Source of the DNA: Gammaproteobacteria bacterium | GTDB lineage: Bacteria > Pseudomonadota > Gammaproteobacteria > Pseudomonadales > Halieaceae | Assembly: GCA_030428835.1 (NCBI GenBank) | Contig: JAUIEP010000042.1 | Location: 1 to 32,180 of the forward strand | Direction: 5' to 3' | DNA length: 32,180 nt | Part shown: piece by piece, positions 1 through 7,829 of the stretch | Position numbering within the stretch: the stretch's first letter is position 1 | Layout: the number at the start of each line of letters is the position of its first letter | Position numbers and translations under genes: made by a program | Notes under the pieces: model-generated | Told to the model about the DNA's origin: nothing | Seen by the model: the letters and a program-made list of their open reading frames with translations, nothing else | Database searches by the model: none

Positions 1-459
1 GCCATCGCCGGCTACTATCTCAAGGCCTTCGACGAATACGAAGCCGGCCCCAACCAGCCGACCCGGCAACACCTCGACGACCCGGCGATGGCGCCCACCC
101 AGGCGCGGGTGCTCAGCTCCGCGCGCTACCTCGCGGACAACCTCGCCCGCGTACCCGCCCTGCTCATACCCTGCACCGCGCGCCCGCCGGAGGGCACGCC
201 GTTGAATTTCCTGTCCGCCATCTACGGCTCGATCCTGCCCGCGGTGTGGAGCTTCATGCTCGCTGCACGGGAGCGCGGTATCGGCACCTGCTGGACCACC
301 CTGCACCTCGCGTTTGAACAGGAGATCGGCGCGCTGCTGGATATCCCGGCGGAGATTGCGCAGGTGGCGCTGATCCCGGTCGCCTACACGCAGGGCACGG
401 CGTTCAAGGTGGCGCCGCGCAAGGACCTCGACAACTTCCTGCACACCAACGGCTGGTAG
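1..459 (+). CDS. Nitroreductase family protein, C-terminal part (5' end outside window)
   Basis: The frame is open from the first base and ends at TAG 457-459, giving the last 152 residues of a protein whose start lies upstream; the internal Met at 88 is not a convincing start. The sequence resembles the C-terminal half of flavin-dependent nitroreductases: an 'IPCTARPP' strand, an 'AAVWSFMLAARERGIGTCWTT'-like helix and turn (here residues about 80-101 of the fragment, with the typical RGIGTCW), and a final 'IPVAYTQG' strand leading to a short tail. Members of this family are FMN enzymes that reduce nitro compounds, quinones or enones with NAD(P)H, normally in the cytoplasm. The substrate cannot be told from the fragment. 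A dienelactone hydrolase gene follows 46 bp downstream on the same strand, so the two may be co-transcribed. Confidence 0.8.
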   Translation, partial: AIAGYYLKAFDEYEAGPNQPTRQHLDDPAMAPTQARVLSSARYLADNLARVPALLIPCTARPPEGTPLNFLSAIYGSILPAVWSFMLAARERGIGTCWTTLHLAFEQEIGALLDIPAEIAQVALIPVAYTQGTAFKVAPRKDLDNFLHTNGW

Positions 460-505
460 CGGCATCACCGCCAGTGCATCCTGATCAACAGCGAGGGACA
501 TTCCC

Positions 506-1225
506 ATGAGCGACACAGGCACCACACTCGAGTACCGGGCCGGCGACACCACCTGCATCGGCGAGTACTACGCTCCCGCGAACGCCGGCGGCCCGCTGCC
601 GGTCATCGTCGTCGTGCATGCCTGGGACGGGCTGAATGACGAGGTGCGCGGCAAGTGCCGGCGCCTCGCGCAGGAGGGGTACATCGCGTTCGCCGCGGAC
701 ATTCACGGCAACGGCAAGGTGTTTACCGACTTCGCGGAGCTGCAGTCGGCGCTCGGGCCCTACTTCGCGGACCGCGCGATGCTGCTGGAACGGGTCGCGG
801 GCGCGGTCGAGGCAGCCAGGACCATCCCCGGGGTCGATGCCTCGCGCATCGGGGCCATGGGCTACTGTTTCGGCGGCATGACGGTACTGGACATCGTGCG
901 CGCGGGCGGCCTCGGCGTCGCCGGCGTGGTGTCGTTTCACGGCTCGCTAGACGGCCATAACCTGAACAAGCCCGCCGGCACGGATTGCAAGGTGCTCGTG
1001 CTGCACGGCGAGGACGACCCGCTGGTGCCGCCGGAGACAGTCGCCGCGTTCAAGGCGGAAATGAACGCGCTGCACGCGGACTGGCAGCTCCACGCCTACG
1101 GCGGCACGGTGCACGCCTTCACCCGCCCGGGGGCGAACAACCCGGATTTCGGCACGGTCTACAACGAGGCCGCCGACCGGCGCTCGTGGCAGGCCATGCG
1201 CAACTTCTTCGACGAAGTGTTGTAG
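506..1225 (+). CDS. Dienelactone hydrolase family protein
   Basis: A complete 239-residue protein of the usual size for the dienelactone hydrolase family (alpha/beta hydrolases with a Cys-Asp-His triad). The triad is visible: Cys121 in the nucleophile elbow GYCFGG, Asp171 in HGEDDPLV and His203 in GTVHAF. An oxyanion/strand segment VIVVVHAWDG lies near residues 33-42. The start at 506 is supported by a GAGGGA ribosome-binding site about seven bases upstream. There is no signal peptide, so it is cytoplasmic. Classical members open dienelactones in chlorocatechol breakdown, but many relatives act on unrelated esters or lactones, so the substrate is open. It follows the nitroreductase fragment and converges on the secreted-protein gene ending at 1257. 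Confidence 0.88.
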   Translation: MSDTGTTLEYRAGDTTCIGEYYAPANAGGPLPVIVVVHAWDGLNDEVRGKCRRLAQEGYIAFAADIHGNGKVFTDFAELQSALGPYFADRAMLLERVAGAVEAARTIPGVDASRIGAMGYCFGGMTVLDIVRAGGLGVAGVVSFHGSLDGHNLNKPAGTDCKVLVLHGEDDPLVPPETVAAFKAEMNALHADWQLHAYGGTVHAFTRPGANNPDFGTVYNEAADRRSWQAMRNFFDEVL

Positions 1226-1256
1226 CGCTCGGGCGCGGCCGCCGCGAGCCTGGCAA

Positions 1257-2087
1257 TCAGCGGCCGAAAATCCCCTTCAAAGCCTTGCTGATCTCGTCGG
1301 CCGGGGTCGGCGCGGGTTCCTGCTCGCGGCCGTCCGCCGGCGCGGCGGCAGCATCCGCTGTGCCGGCTGTATCGCCCTGGCCCGACTGCGACTGCTGGCG
1401 CGACATGGCACCGCTCAGGATGGCGCCGATGCCCGACAGGTCGGTGGGCGGCGCGGGCAACTCGAACCTGGCGGGGTCCACCGCGTTCATGTCCAGCGAG
1501 ACCACGGTCATCTCGTTGCCGTAGCGCAACACGCCCTTGTTCAGCGCCGTCAGTTCCCGCTGCATGTCGCTGCTCGGCGGCTGCTGGCGACTGCGCAGGT
1601 TGCGCGCCATCGCTTCCGCGAAGCGCAGCATCGCGTCGCGAAACTCCAGCGCGCGCTTGTCATCGGTGAGCACCAGTTCCGTCTCCCGTTCCTGGCCGTC
1701 GCCATCCCGGTAGCGCAGCAGGTACACCTCACCCGTAATGCCGGCGTGTGTTTCCTTCTTGCCGGTGGGCTTCAGCGAGAGCACCTCGTCGTCCGTCATC
1801 GACGGCGTGGCCGACGTGGCCATGGCGCCGAACATGCCCAGCGCCTGGCTGATATCCATGACCATCGTGTTGCCGTCCGACTCGTTGACCACGTAGACGC
1901 GGTCGTCGCGCATGACCATGTAGCCTTCCGCCCGGCCGCCGCCACCGATGCGCAGCATGTCGCCGTTGTACTCGAAGCGTGAAATATCGCCGTTCTGTGA
2001 GCGCACCTCGGTGGTGCCGGCAACAACCGAGCCGCTGCCGAGCAGCAGTGCCAGGGCGAAAGCCCCAATCAGTGTTTGTGCTTGCAT
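1257..2087 (-). CDS. Secreted protein of unknown function in kinase operon
   Basis: A 276-residue protein. The ATG at 2087 is preferred over an upstream in-frame TTG (2105) because AGAGG lies 10 bases before it and because it gives a clean signal peptide (MQAQTLIGAFALALLLGSGSVVAG). The mature N-terminal part is beta-rich (FEYNGDMLRIGGGG...GYMVMRDDRVYVVNESDGNTMVMD), which loosely recalls small secreted DUF4412-type proteins that sense or bind in the periplasm; that is only a resemblance. The C-terminal 60 residues are low-complexity and rich in Ala, Gln, Asp and Pro before a short conserved-looking tail (DEISKALKGIFGR). It is the last of three tightly spaced minus-strand genes after a Ser/Thr kinase and another secreted protein, so a shared envelope role is likely. 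Function unknown. Confidence 0.75.
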   Translation of the reverse strand: MQAQTLIGAFALALLLGSGSVVAGTTEVRSQNGDISRFEYNGDMLRIGGGGRAEGYMVMRDDRVYVVNESDGNTMVMDISQALGMFGAMATSATPSMTDDEVLSLKPTGKKETHAGITGEVYLLRYRDGDGQERETELVLTDDKRALEFRDAMLRFAEAMARNLRSRQQPPSSDMQRELTALNKGVLRYGNEMTVVSLDMNAVDPARFELPAPPTDLSGIGAILSGAMSRQQSQSGQGDTAGTADAAAAPADGREQEPAPTPADEISKALKGIFGR

Positions 2088-2111
2088 AGTTCCAATACCT
2101 CTCAACGCTAG

Positions 2112-2753
2112 TTAACGCAGCGCCAGCAGGGTTGCCGGCGTTATCGTGATGCTGCCGTCATCGTGCATGACCAGTTGCAGTTCGAAACGGCGGTCCCCAA
2201 CCTCCTCGCCGTCGAGCAGGACCTCGGTCCGCACCGGGTACACGCCCTGCGGCATGCCCTCCGGCAGCGTGAACTTGAACTCACCGCGCAGTTCGCCGCC
2301 GTCGCTGGCGCTGCGGCCGAGCGGCTTGGTCATCTCGGTCAGCATCGTGTCCGGGTCCACGTTGTCCCAGATACTCAGGCGCTCTTCCACCTGCACCCGC
2401 CGACCGCGGCGGCCCGGGATGATCTCGACAACGGAACGTATCACGACCTCCTGGCCGGGTCGCGCGGATCCCGAGGGCGTCATCCAGCACTGGTAGGAGG
2501 AGACAATCGTCTCCAGCGGCCGCGTCCCGGTTTCCGCGCGGTAGTCTTCCAATACCTCGTCGCCGGAGCGTGTCTGCTCCACCTGGTAGTCCACCGCCAT
2601 GGCGCGGATGAGATCCTCGGTCATGTCGGAGGCGACATCCTTGACCGTTCGCTTGGCGGTCTTCTCGATCGTATCGGCCAGGTCCTTGAAAAAATCAGCC
2701 TGCACGGGCGCCGCCAGCAGCAGGCCCAACAGACACACGTTTCGCAGTTTCAT
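2112..2753 (-). CDS. Secreted protein of unknown function in kinase operon
   Basis: A 213-residue protein. The ATG at 2753 has a GCGAGGA site directly upstream and begins a typical signal peptide (MKLRNVCLLGLLLAAPVQA, cleavage before DFF); the longer reading from 2780 would bury that signal. Just after the signal is an amphipathic Lys/Asp-rich helix (about residues 20-50), and the second half is beta-rich, with EVVIRSVVEIIPGRRGRRVQVEE and a repeated 'G.YPVRTEVLLDGEEVGDRRFELQL' pattern like an immunoglobulin-type strand set. I do not recognise a family. It lies 33 bp after the kinase gene and 24 bp before the next secreted-protein gene, so it is probably made with the kinase and acts in the periplasm on the same side as the kinase's repeat domain. 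Confidence 0.75.
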   Translation of the reverse strand: MKLRNVCLLGLLLAAPVQADFFKDLADTIEKTAKRTVKDVASDMTEDLIRAMAVDYQVEQTRSGDEVLEDYRAETGTRPLETIVSSYQCWMTPSGSARPGQEVVIRSVVEIIPGRRGRRVQVEERLSIWDNVDPDTMLTEMTKPLGRSASDGGELRGEFKFTLPEGMPQGVYPVRTEVLLDGEEVGDRRFELQLVMHDDGSITITPATLLALR

Positions 2754-2786
2754 TCCTCGCTCCCTCACGCAGCCGGCCATGTGCCG

Positions 2787-4730
2787 CTACCTGATCTTGA
2801 TGGATTTCTTAACACCGCCCTGGGCCTGCTGCGCCTGGCTCCTGAGCGACCTGGCGGCGGCCGACCCCGGCTCCATGTCCAGGGCCGAATCCGCCTTGGC
2901 AATGGCGCAACTGTAATCCCGCCGCTCGAAGCAGTCCCGTGCCTCACGCACGAGGCCCGCGACCAGTTCCGCATCGCGCGCCTGCTGCGCGCGCCGGGCG
3001 GAGACGGCCTCGTTAAGCGCAATCGCCCGCGCGTTGCCGGGGTCCCGGCCCAGTACATCGCCCGCCCGCTCGGCGGCGCAATCCAGGCGGCCGTCGTCGA
3101 GGCACGCCTGCCCCGCCGCCAACTCCGCCGCGATGGCACTCTGCCGCGCCTCGCGCTCCTGCGCCAGCTGCGCAGCGGTCTCGTCGACGCGCCTGCGCAC
3201 GGTGTACAACTCCGCCTCGGACACCCCGTCCGCGGCGGCCTCGGCCAAGACCTGCCGGGCACAGTCCACATCCGCGTCCGCAAGGCAGGCGTCCGCCCGG
3301 GTGACGTGGGCGGCCACGCGGGCCTCGCGCTCCGCGCGCCCGGCGCGGTCGAGCAGCACCGCGGCCTGCTCATTGCCGGGGTCGAGTGCCAGCACTTCAT
3401 CGACGCGCACCCGCACGCAGGCGTAATCACCCGCCTGCAGGCAGTCCTGCGCGGACTGCAGCAAGTCGTCCAGCCGCCCGGCCTGCTGTTCCTGTTGCTG
3501 CGCCTCCCGGGCCAGTTGCAGCAACTCGGTCGCCTCGGCGTTACCGGCGGACAGGCTGAGTACCACGCGGGCATTGTCGACCGCGCAGTCGTAGTCGCGG
3601 CGGATCATGCAGGCACGCGCGTCGCCCAGCCGCTGCGCCAGCAACTCCTCCTGCCCGGCGGCAGCCTGCCGCTGCTGGTAGGCGAGCCAGCCGCCCGCCG
3701 CGAGCACCACAACGATGACGGCCGCGATCGCCTTGAGGTTGAGGCTGCGCGCGGGCGGGGCGAACGCCTCGCGGAACTCCGCCACCGTGGCGAAGCGCTC
3801 CGATTTTTTCGTCGACAGCCCGCGCGCGAGCGCGGCCCATTCGCGATTGTCCAGCCCCTTCGGCCTGGCGGGTACAAGCCCCTGCTCCTGCGCCTCGGCG
3901 GCGCTCACGCCGTTGTACGGGTGTTTGCCCGTCAGCATGTAGTAGAACACACAGGCGAGGGCGTAGATGTCGTCGCTGAAACTGGGCGGCTCGCGTCGCA
4001 CCATTTCCACCGTGGCGTAGGCAGGGGTCAAGGCACCCAACTGGCCGGCGTCGAAGTCACTGCCCTGGCGGTCGGCATTGGCCGCGCGGGCGATGCCGAA
4101 GTCGAGGATCTTGACCTGGCCTCCGGTCGTGACAAATACGTTGCCGGGCTTGAAGTCGGAGTGGATCAGCTCGCGCTTGTGCGCGTATTCGAGACCGGCG
4201 CACATTTCGTTGAAGTAGCGCACCGAGACTTCCCGGCTGAACGGCGCCTCGAGTTTCAGCAGGTTGTCCAGGGGGTCGCCCTTGAGCAACTCCATGGTCA
4301 TGAAAATCGTGTTCCCCTCGCGGTCGAAATCGTGCACGGTGACCACGTTGGGGTGCGCCAGTTTCTGTGACTTCACCGCCTCCTGCTGCAACGCGACGAA
4401 GGCGTGGGGATGTTCCTTGAAACCCTGGCCGAGGACTTTCGTGGCGATATAGGGGTTGCGGTCGCCCGCCTCTACCTTGCGCAGGTCGCGGGCCTTGTAC
4501 ACGACGCCCATGCCGCCGCGACCCAGTTCGTCCTCGAGCACGAAGCGCTTCTTGAGCAGGCGACCGCTCTCGGCGCTGGCCTTTTCGGCCAGCGAGCGCG
4601 CCTCGTCGAAGCCCGTGGAGGTACTCGCCGCGGCGCCCTCGTACTCTGTGTACTGCCCCGTGGAGCGGCTGGGCTCCGTGGCTTCCCCGTCACTCAGCTC
4701 GGTCGCATCGGGGTCTTTCGGATCCGTCAT
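2787..4730 (-). CDS. Membrane-anchored Ser/Thr protein kinase with five CX7C TPR-like repeats
   Basis: A 647-residue Hanks-type kinase. Residues 1-60 are an acidic, Ser/Thr-rich tail. The kinase domain (about 63-325) has the glycine loop GRGGMGVVYKA (70-80), Lys98 in IATKVL, the catalytic loop HSDFKPGN (190-197), DFG (210-212) and the SDDIYAL segment (252-258). The catalytic loop is HSD and not HRD, so activation may not depend on the usual Arg. A single hydrophobic helix at about 333-351 anchors the protein, placing the C-terminal part outside the cytoplasm. That part holds five TPR-like units, each with two cysteines eight positions apart: 374/382, 430/438, 482/490, 543/551 and 600/608. These fit intra-repeat disulfides in the periplasm (inference). 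No phosphatase or substrate gene is adjacent; two secreted proteins follow in the same operon. Targets are unknown. Confidence 0.92.
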   Translation of the reverse strand: MTDPKDPDATELSDGEATEPSRSTGQYTEYEGAAASTSTGFDEARSLAEKASAESGRLLKKRFVLEDELGRGGMGVVYKARDLRKVEAGDRNPYIATKVLGQGFKEHPHAFVALQQEAVKSQKLAHPNVVTVHDFDREGNTIFMTMELLKGDPLDNLLKLEAPFSREVSVRYFNEMCAGLEYAHKRELIHSDFKPGNVFVTTGGQVKILDFGIARAANADRQGSDFDAGQLGALTPAYATVEMVRREPPSFSDDIYALACVFYYMLTGKHPYNGVSAAEAQEQGLVPARPKGLDNREWAALARGLSTKKSERFATVAEFREAFAPPARSLNLKAIAAVIVVVLAAGGWLAYQQRQAAAGQEELLAQRLGDARACMIRRDYDCAVDNARVVLSLSAGNAEATELLQLAREAQQQEQQAGRLDDLLQSAQDCLQAGDYACVRVRVDEVLALDPGNEQAAVLLDRAGRAEREARVAAHVTRADACLADADVDCARQVLAEAAADGVSEAELYTVRRRVDETAAQLAQEREARQSAIAAELAAGQACLDDGRLDCAAERAGDVLGRDPGNARAIALNEAVSARRAQQARDAELVAGLVREARDCFERRDYSCAIAKADSALDMEPGSAAARSLRSQAQQAQGGVKKSIKIR

Positions 4731-4757
4731 CCGCCAAACTCCCAGTAGCCTGAAGCG

Positions 4758-4772
4758 GTAAACACTGTTTAC
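4758..4772. promoter_or_regulatory. Perfect 15-bp palindrome upstream of the kinase operon
   Basis: GTAAACA-C-TGTTTAC is a perfect inverted repeat with a single central base. It lies 28-42 bp before the kinase ATG (4730, minus strand), between that start and the end of the upstream HAD gene. Position and symmetry suit an operator for a dimeric regulator. The half-site TGTTTAC recurs in the TetR/carotenoid oxygenase intergenic region (9314-9320). Which regulator binds is not known. Confidence 0.5.
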
Positions 4773-4818
4773 ACACTAACCCGACAGTCTAACAGGCCTA
4801 TACGCACCAACTGCAAGA

Positions 4819-5469
4819 TCAGACCTGCAGCAGGTCGTCCAGTTCAGCGATCACCCGGGCCAGGTCCGTATCCACCAGGATGGCGTGCATGCCCAGCGAC
4901 CGGGCGGCCTCGACGTTGGCCGGGTAGTCATCGAGGAAAACCGTGCGCTGTGCGGGGACGCCGTCGAGCTGCGCCATCGCCAGCTCGAAAATACGCGGGT
5001 CGGGCTTGCGTACGCCCACGCTCGAGGAGTCGATGACGAAGTGGAACAACTCGTCGACCGGAATAAGGCCGCGCCAGCCGTCACCGAACTCCGCGACATT
5101 GTTGGTGATGATACCGGTGGCGTAACCGTCGTCACGCAGGCCGCGCACGCGCTCCACCAGGGGCTGGCGACTGTCGGCGCCGGCGTTATTGCCGGCCATG
5201 CGCATGAACAGGTCGTAGATGTCGATCTCCAGGCCCTGTTCCCGGCCGATCGCGAGGACCAGGTCGCGCGTCTTTTCCAGCGAGATCTCCCCGCGCTCGA
5301 GCTGGTGCCAGGGATGGTCGCCGTCGTGCTCGTAGGAACCGAAGACCACACCGGTGACCTGCGCCGGGCTCACTCCCAGTTCCTCGCCGTAGGCCTCCAC
5401 CGCGTGGAAGGGTGAATCGGTGAATACACCGCCGAAGTCGAAGAGTACGGCGTCGATGTGGGTCGTCAT
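4819..5469 (-). CDS. HAD-superfamily hydrolase (subfamily IA, YihX/epoxide-hydrolase-N type)
   Basis: A 216-residue cytoplasmic protein with the HAD motifs in order: motif I VLFDFGGVF with nucleophile Asp11, motif II as GIITNN, motif III Lys in GVRKPDPRIF, and motif IV VFLDDYPANV with the acidic pair. Motif I reads DFG where most phosphatases have DxD, as in the YihX-like and epoxide-hydrolase N-terminal branch, so phosphatase activity is likely but not certain. A cap domain occupies roughly residues 20-95. The ATG at 5469 has only a weak ribosome-binding site (GAG four bases away). It is divergent from the 2-hydroxyacid dehydrogenase gene, with about 145 bp between the starts. Substrate unknown; sugar phosphates are the common substrates of near relatives. 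Confidence 0.85.
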   Translation of the reverse strand: MTTHIDAVLFDFGGVFTDSPFHAVEAYGEELGVSPAQVTGVVFGSYEHDGDHPWHQLERGEISLEKTRDLVLAIGREQGLEIDIYDLFMRMAGNNAGADSRQPLVERVRGLRDDGYATGIITNNVAEFGDGWRGLIPVDELFHFVIDSSSVGVRKPDPRIFELAMAQLDGVPAQRTVFLDDYPANVEAARSLGMHAILVDTDLARVIAELDDLLQV

Positions 5470-5614
5470 TTACTCGGGTCCTTTACGCGCTTGTTGGGCC
5501 TTGCAGTACAGCGGCAGCACAGGCTCGCTCCGCATCGCCACTGGCCGGGCGTTGCCGGGGACGGCAGTATATCATTGGGTCCTCACTCGCGAGGAAGACC
5601 GGAGGTTCAGCAGG

Positions 5615-6766
5615 ATGATCAGCAGCGACTTTTTGGCAAGCGTCACGCCATATTGCATGGCACTGTGCCTGACCCTGGGCGCAGTGGCCGCGCAGGGTGC
5701 GGACTTCGACCCCGGGCCGATCGTCGAGGAACTCGGCCTGCGGGAGGGCAACACACCCATGGCGAAGAAACCGGGCTGGGCGCCGAAGAAGATCGTCGCG
5801 TTCCTCCTGCCGGGATCGGAGCAGGTGCAGGCCACGTACCGCGACGCCCTGGCGGGCGCCGCCGGGGAGGCGGAGCTGGTGATTGCCGCGCGCGGCGGCG
5901 ACGCCCTGTCGGCGGAGAGCCTGGCCGATGTCGATGCCGTGATCGGCATGTGCACACCGGTGCTGCTGAAGAACGCGGGACCCGACCTGCGCTGGATTCA
6001 CAACTACAGCGTCGGACTGGACTACTGCAAGGGCGCGACCCAAACGCAGCTCGACACCCTCACGGTCACGAACAACAAGCGCCTGTCCGGCCCGGCCATC
6101 GCGGAGCACAGCATCGCCATGCTGCTGTCGCTGACCCGCAACCTGCCCGCCTACCAGGCGGCCCAGGCGGAGGGCCGCTGGAGTCGCAGCTACGGCGCCG
6201 GGGTGACCTTCGGCGAGTTGCGCGGCAAGACCATGCTCGTGGTCGGTCTCGGCGGCATCGGCACGGAGATCGCGCGTCGCGCGCACGGCCTCGGGATGCG
6301 CGTGATCGCCACGCGCAATTCCTCGCGCAACGGGCCGGACTTCGTGGAATACGTGGGCCTGGCGGACGAGTTGCACAAGCTGGCGGGCGAGGCGGACGTC
6401 ATCGCGAATGCGCTCCCTCTCACCCCCGGTACCACCGGCCTGTTCGACAAGGCCTTCTTCGCGGCGGCGAAGCCGGGCGCGCTCTTCATCAGCGTGGGGC
6501 GCGGCAAGAGCACCGTCACCGCGGACCTCGTGGCTGCGCTCGAAGCGGGCCGGCTCTGGGGCGCGGCGCTCGATGTGACGGACCCGGAACCGCTGCCGTC
6601 GGAGCACCCGTTGTGGCGGATGGAGCGGGTGCTGATCACACCGCACGTATCGGCCGCGGGCGCGGACAGCACGCATCGCAGCGCCGTGATCGCTGCGGAG
6701 AACCTGCGGCGCTACGTGGCCGGGGAAAAACTGTTGAACGAGGTGGATCTGCGCAAAGGCTATTAA
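5615..6766 (+). CDS. D-2-hydroxyacid dehydrogenase family protein with N-terminal signal peptide
   Basis: A 383-residue NAD(P)-dependent dehydrogenase. The nucleotide-binding turn is GLGGIG (211-216), and the catalytic residues of the family are Arg296 (SVGRGK), Glu325 (DPEPLP) and His344 (TPHVSA). The ATG at 5615 has GGAGG nine bases upstream and opens a signal-like peptide (hydrophobic about 12-26, ending VAAQGAD). That is unusual, because these enzymes need soluble NAD(P)H and are normally cytoplasmic. A second in-frame ATG at 5759 has its own GGAGG 11 bases upstream and would give a 335-residue enzyme of ordinary family length without the signal. The true start, and so the location, is undecided. 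Members reduce 2-ketoacids or glyoxylate-like substrates; the substrate here is unknown. An SDR follows after a short gap that holds a palindromic repeat. Confidence 0.85.
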   Translation: MISSDFLASVTPYCMALCLTLGAVAAQGADFDPGPIVEELGLREGNTPMAKKPGWAPKKIVAFLLPGSEQVQATYRDALAGAAGEAELVIAARGGDALSAESLADVDAVIGMCTPVLLKNAGPDLRWIHNYSVGLDYCKGATQTQLDTLTVTNNKRLSGPAIAEHSIAMLLSLTRNLPAYQAAQAEGRWSRSYGAGVTFGELRGKTMLVVGLGGIGTEIARRAHGLGMRVIATRNSSRNGPDFVEYVGLADELHKLAGEADVIANALPLTPGTTGLFDKAFFAAAKPGALFISVGRGKSTVTADLVAALEAGRLWGAALDVTDPEPLPSEHPLWRMERVLITPHVSAAGADSTHRSAVIAAENLRRYVAGEKLLNEVDLRKGY

Positions 6767-6794
6767 CACCGCGCGGGCCGGCCTACCCGCCCCC

Positions 6795-6816
6795 GTGGGG
6801 TCGAATTCATTCGACC
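6795..6816 (+). repeat. Dispersed palindromic repeat, copy 1
   Basis: A 22-base element whose core is an inverted repeat, GGTCGAAT-TC-ATTCGACC (6799-6816). It matches the reverse complement of 24166-24187 at 21 of 22 positions, the only difference being at the palindrome centre. It sits in the 176-bp gap between the 2-hydroxyacid dehydrogenase and an SDR. The form is that of a short REP-like or RAYT-type intergenic repeat, though no transposase is in the window. The rest of the gap holds no recognisable promoter or gene. Confidence 0.6.
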
Positions 6817-6942
6817 AGACGGCGAGCACGCGGTGCACGTAACGCATTGCAACGGCCGCGCGCAATGTGTGTTTTTCGCGTTTCGCCACACCAACCCCTG
6901 TGCTATTAATGGGGCGCTGTCACCCTGCGCCGGACAACCGCC

Positions 6943-7743
6943 ATGTACGACAATCCCGAGACCGTTCTCATCACCGGCGCATCCAGCGGTATCGGCGCGG
7001 CGCTCGCCAGGCATTATGCCGCCGCCGGGCGCACCCTCTTCCTCGGCGGCCGCGACCAGGAGCGCCTGGACGCCGTGGCCCAGGACTGCCGCAACCGCGG
7101 CGCCAGCGTCTCGACGTGGGTCGGTGACGTCACCGACGAGGCGGGCATCCGCGACTGGATCATGAGCTGCGACGACGACAGGCCCCTGAATCTCGTCATC
7201 GCTAACGCCGGCGTCGCCCCCGGCGCAACCGCTGTCGGTGGCCTGCACCGGGCGGCGGTCGACGCCTTCGCCGTCAACGTGAACGGTGTGTTCAATACCA
7301 TTCACCCCGCGTTGGAGGCCATGACCAAACGCCGGCCCTACCCGGTGCGCGACGCCCAGGTGGCCGTGATGAGTTCGGTGATGGGGTATGTCGGCACGGC
7401 GCGTTCACCCGCCTACTCCGCCTCCAAGGCCGCGGTGAAGCACTACGGCCAGGCACTGCGCGGCGCGTTCCGCGGGACGGGCATCGGGGTGAGCGTGATC
7501 TGCCCCGGCTACGTCGGCAGTGCGCTCACGGCGCAAAACGCCTCCTACATGCCCTTTCTCATGGACCCGGAAAAGGCCGCGGCGACCATCGCGCAAGGGC
7601 TTGCGCGCAACAAGCCGCGCATCACCTTCCCGTGGCAGATGGTCATCCTCGCCCGGCTGGCGATCAACTTGCCCGGCTTTTTGGTCGACAGGCTCAACAA
7701 ACCCTGGGGCGTGGCGCGACTCGAGGATCAGCCGGACACCTGA
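6943..7743 (+). CDS. Short-chain dehydrogenase/reductase
   Basis: A 266-residue classical SDR. The cofactor motif TGASSGIG is at 11-18, NAG at 88-90, and the catalytic set is Ser145, Tyr158 and Lys162 (YSASK), followed by the usual VICPGYVGS segment. The C-terminal 30 residues (WQMVILARLAINLPGFLVDRLNKPW) are hydrophobic and may make a peripheral membrane contact, as in SDRs acting on lipids; this is inference. The ATG at 6943 has no strong ribosome-binding site, but the SDR fold begins within eight residues, so no other start fits. It converges on the carotenoid oxygenase gene (86 bp between stops). Substrate unknown. Confidence 0.85.
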   Translation: MYDNPETVLITGASSGIGAALARHYAAAGRTLFLGGRDQERLDAVAQDCRNRGASVSTWVGDVTDEAGIRDWIMSCDDDRPLNLVIANAGVAPGATAVGGLHRAAVDAFAVNVNGVFNTIHPALEAMTKRRPYPVRDAQVAVMSSVMGYVGTARSPAYSASKAAVKHYGQALRGAFRGTGIGVSVICPGYVGSALTAQNASYMPFLMDPEKAAATIAQGLARNKPRITFPWQMVILARLAINLPGFLVDRLNKPWGVARLEDQPDT

Positions 7744-7829
7744 CCGGCCACCGCGCCCGCCATCGTCATCGCGAAGAGCGCGCGGGGCCGCCGCCGTTCA
7801 CACCCGGACGGCGACACATACCTGCCCGA

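Noticed and set aside
2088-2105. TTG start for the secreted protein at 1257-2087
   Set aside because: The ATG at 2087 has an AGAGG site and yields a clean signal peptide; the TTG would overlap that site.
2163-4370. Very long plus-strand open frame (735 codons) opposite the kinase
   Set aside because: It is antisense to a clear kinase with all motifs; its translation is Arg/His/Leu/Gly-rich low-complexity sequence typical of an antisense shadow in GC-rich DNA.
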